From: Paraburkholderia sp. HP33-1
GTDB lineage: Bacteria > Pseudomonadota > Gammaproteobacteria > Burkholderiales > Burkholderiaceae
Length of the DNA: 64,000 nt
Assembly: GCF_021390595.1 (NCBI RefSeq)
Contig: NZ_JAJEJR010000001.1
Location: 62,001 to 126,000, forward strand
Direction of reading: 5' to 3'
The notes under the pieces: generated by a model
Databases searched by the model: none
What the model saw: the letters and a program-made list of their open reading frames with translations, nothing else
What the model was told of the DNA's origin: nothing
Made by a program: the position numbers and the translations under genes
Shown here: positions 63,666-64,000 of the stretch, piece by piece
How the letters are laid out: each line of letters opens with the position of its first letter
Numbering within the stretch: position 1 is the stretch's first letter

Positions 63666-64000
63666 CTAAGTATTCGCCTTCGTGACCGCACGCGCGGCGA
63701 GCACCGGAATCAGATGCGCGCGATACGCGGCGCTCGCGTGCATGTCTTCGTTCAGCTCGTCGGGCGACACGCTCACCGCGCGTGCCGCCTCGGGCGTGAA
63801 GTTCGCCGACAGCGCGCTTTCGAGCCCGGGCTCGCGAAATACCGATGACGCCGCGCCCGTCACCGCGACCCGCACCCCGCTCGCGAACTTCGCGATGAAC
63901 ACGCCGACCAGCGCGAAGTGCGAGGCCGGATTGTTGAATTTCTCGTACGCGGCGCGCTCGGGCACCGGAAACTCGACGGCGACGATCAGCTCGTCGGGCG
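63666..64000 (-). CDS. coxM: CoxM-like FAD-binding subunit of a molybdenum hydroxylase, C-terminal part (partial)
   Basis: About 111 residues are present, starting within PDELIVAVEFPVPERAAYEKF and running to the stop. The sequence is the C-terminal domain of the FAD-binding medium subunit of CO dehydrogenase/xanthine dehydrogenase: FNNPASHFALVGVFIAKF and VRVAVTGAASSVFREPGLE are typical. It lies just upstream of coxD, which suggests the subunit order small-large-medium or similar seen in form II-type clusters. The FAD-binding N-terminus and the large subunit lie outside the window, so the enzyme's substrate (CO or another) cannot be judged. Confidence 0.85.
   Translation of the reverse strand, partial: PDELIVAVEFPVPERAAYEKFNNPASHFALVGVFIAKFASGVRVAVTGAASSVFREPGLESALSANFTPEAARAVSVSPDELNEDMHASAAYRAHLIPVLAARAVTKANT

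Overview
The window is GC-rich core chromosome of a betaproteobacterium, most likely Burkholderia or Paraburkholderia. The basis is the gene order (fmt-lysE-htpX-rsmB-ntrYX; mreBCD-mrdA-rodA; argB-HAD-slmA; dapF-DUF484-xerC), the codon bias and the betaproteobacterial protein variants: NtrX without an AAA+ domain, QueE with a CX14CX2C cluster loop, and DksA with one cysteine. I see no insertion sequence, prophage, integrase of a mobile element or CRISPR array. XerC is the chromosomal dimer-resolution recombinase.

Layout, 1-18 kb. The tail of fmt is followed by a LysE exporter, htpX (behind a sigma32-like promoter), and an rsmB-DUF4390-ntrY-ntrX operon with overlapping genes. A tRNA-Phe with its own promoter and terminator comes next, then the queuosine operon queC-queE-queD, an HpcH/HpaI aldolase and a Sel1-repeat protein. 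The minus strand then carries the rod-shape operon mreB-mreC-mreD-mrdA-rodA.

Layout, 18-43 kb. gatC-gatA-gatB (tRNA-dependent amidotransferase), ppk2 and xth are on the plus strand. On the minus strand are ampG with an M48 protease, metX-metW, argB-HAD phosphatase-slmA, hslV-hslU, dksA, a COG0523 metallochaperone GTPase, rlmI, and dapF-DUF484-xerC followed by an LpxL-type acyltransferase. Between these lie a small cysteine-rich CWC protein, the remnant of a TPR gene and a RegB/RegA-type redox two-component pair.

Layout, 43-64 kb. metK, a PhyH-type dioxygenase, an aldo/keto reductase, an MFS exporter, an RND efflux operon (permease-adaptor-outer membrane factor), an SrkA-type kinase and a DUF3857/transglutaminase protein lead to a molybdenum hydroxylase accessory cluster of the CO-dehydrogenase type (coxM end, coxD, coxE, coxG, xdhC/coxF-like), which continues beyond the right edge.

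The most striking non-coding signals are two RNA leaders that both fold as SAM-II-type pseudoknot riboswitches. One precedes metX-metW (minus strand, about 27917-28001) and the other metK (plus strand, about 43195-43299). Each has a perfect P1 stem, the conserved loop and 3' elements (TTGC paired with GCTAAA), an inserted hairpin and a downstream sequence complementary to the ribosome binding site. Together they would place both methionine synthesis and S-adenosylmethionine synthesis under direct SAM feedback.
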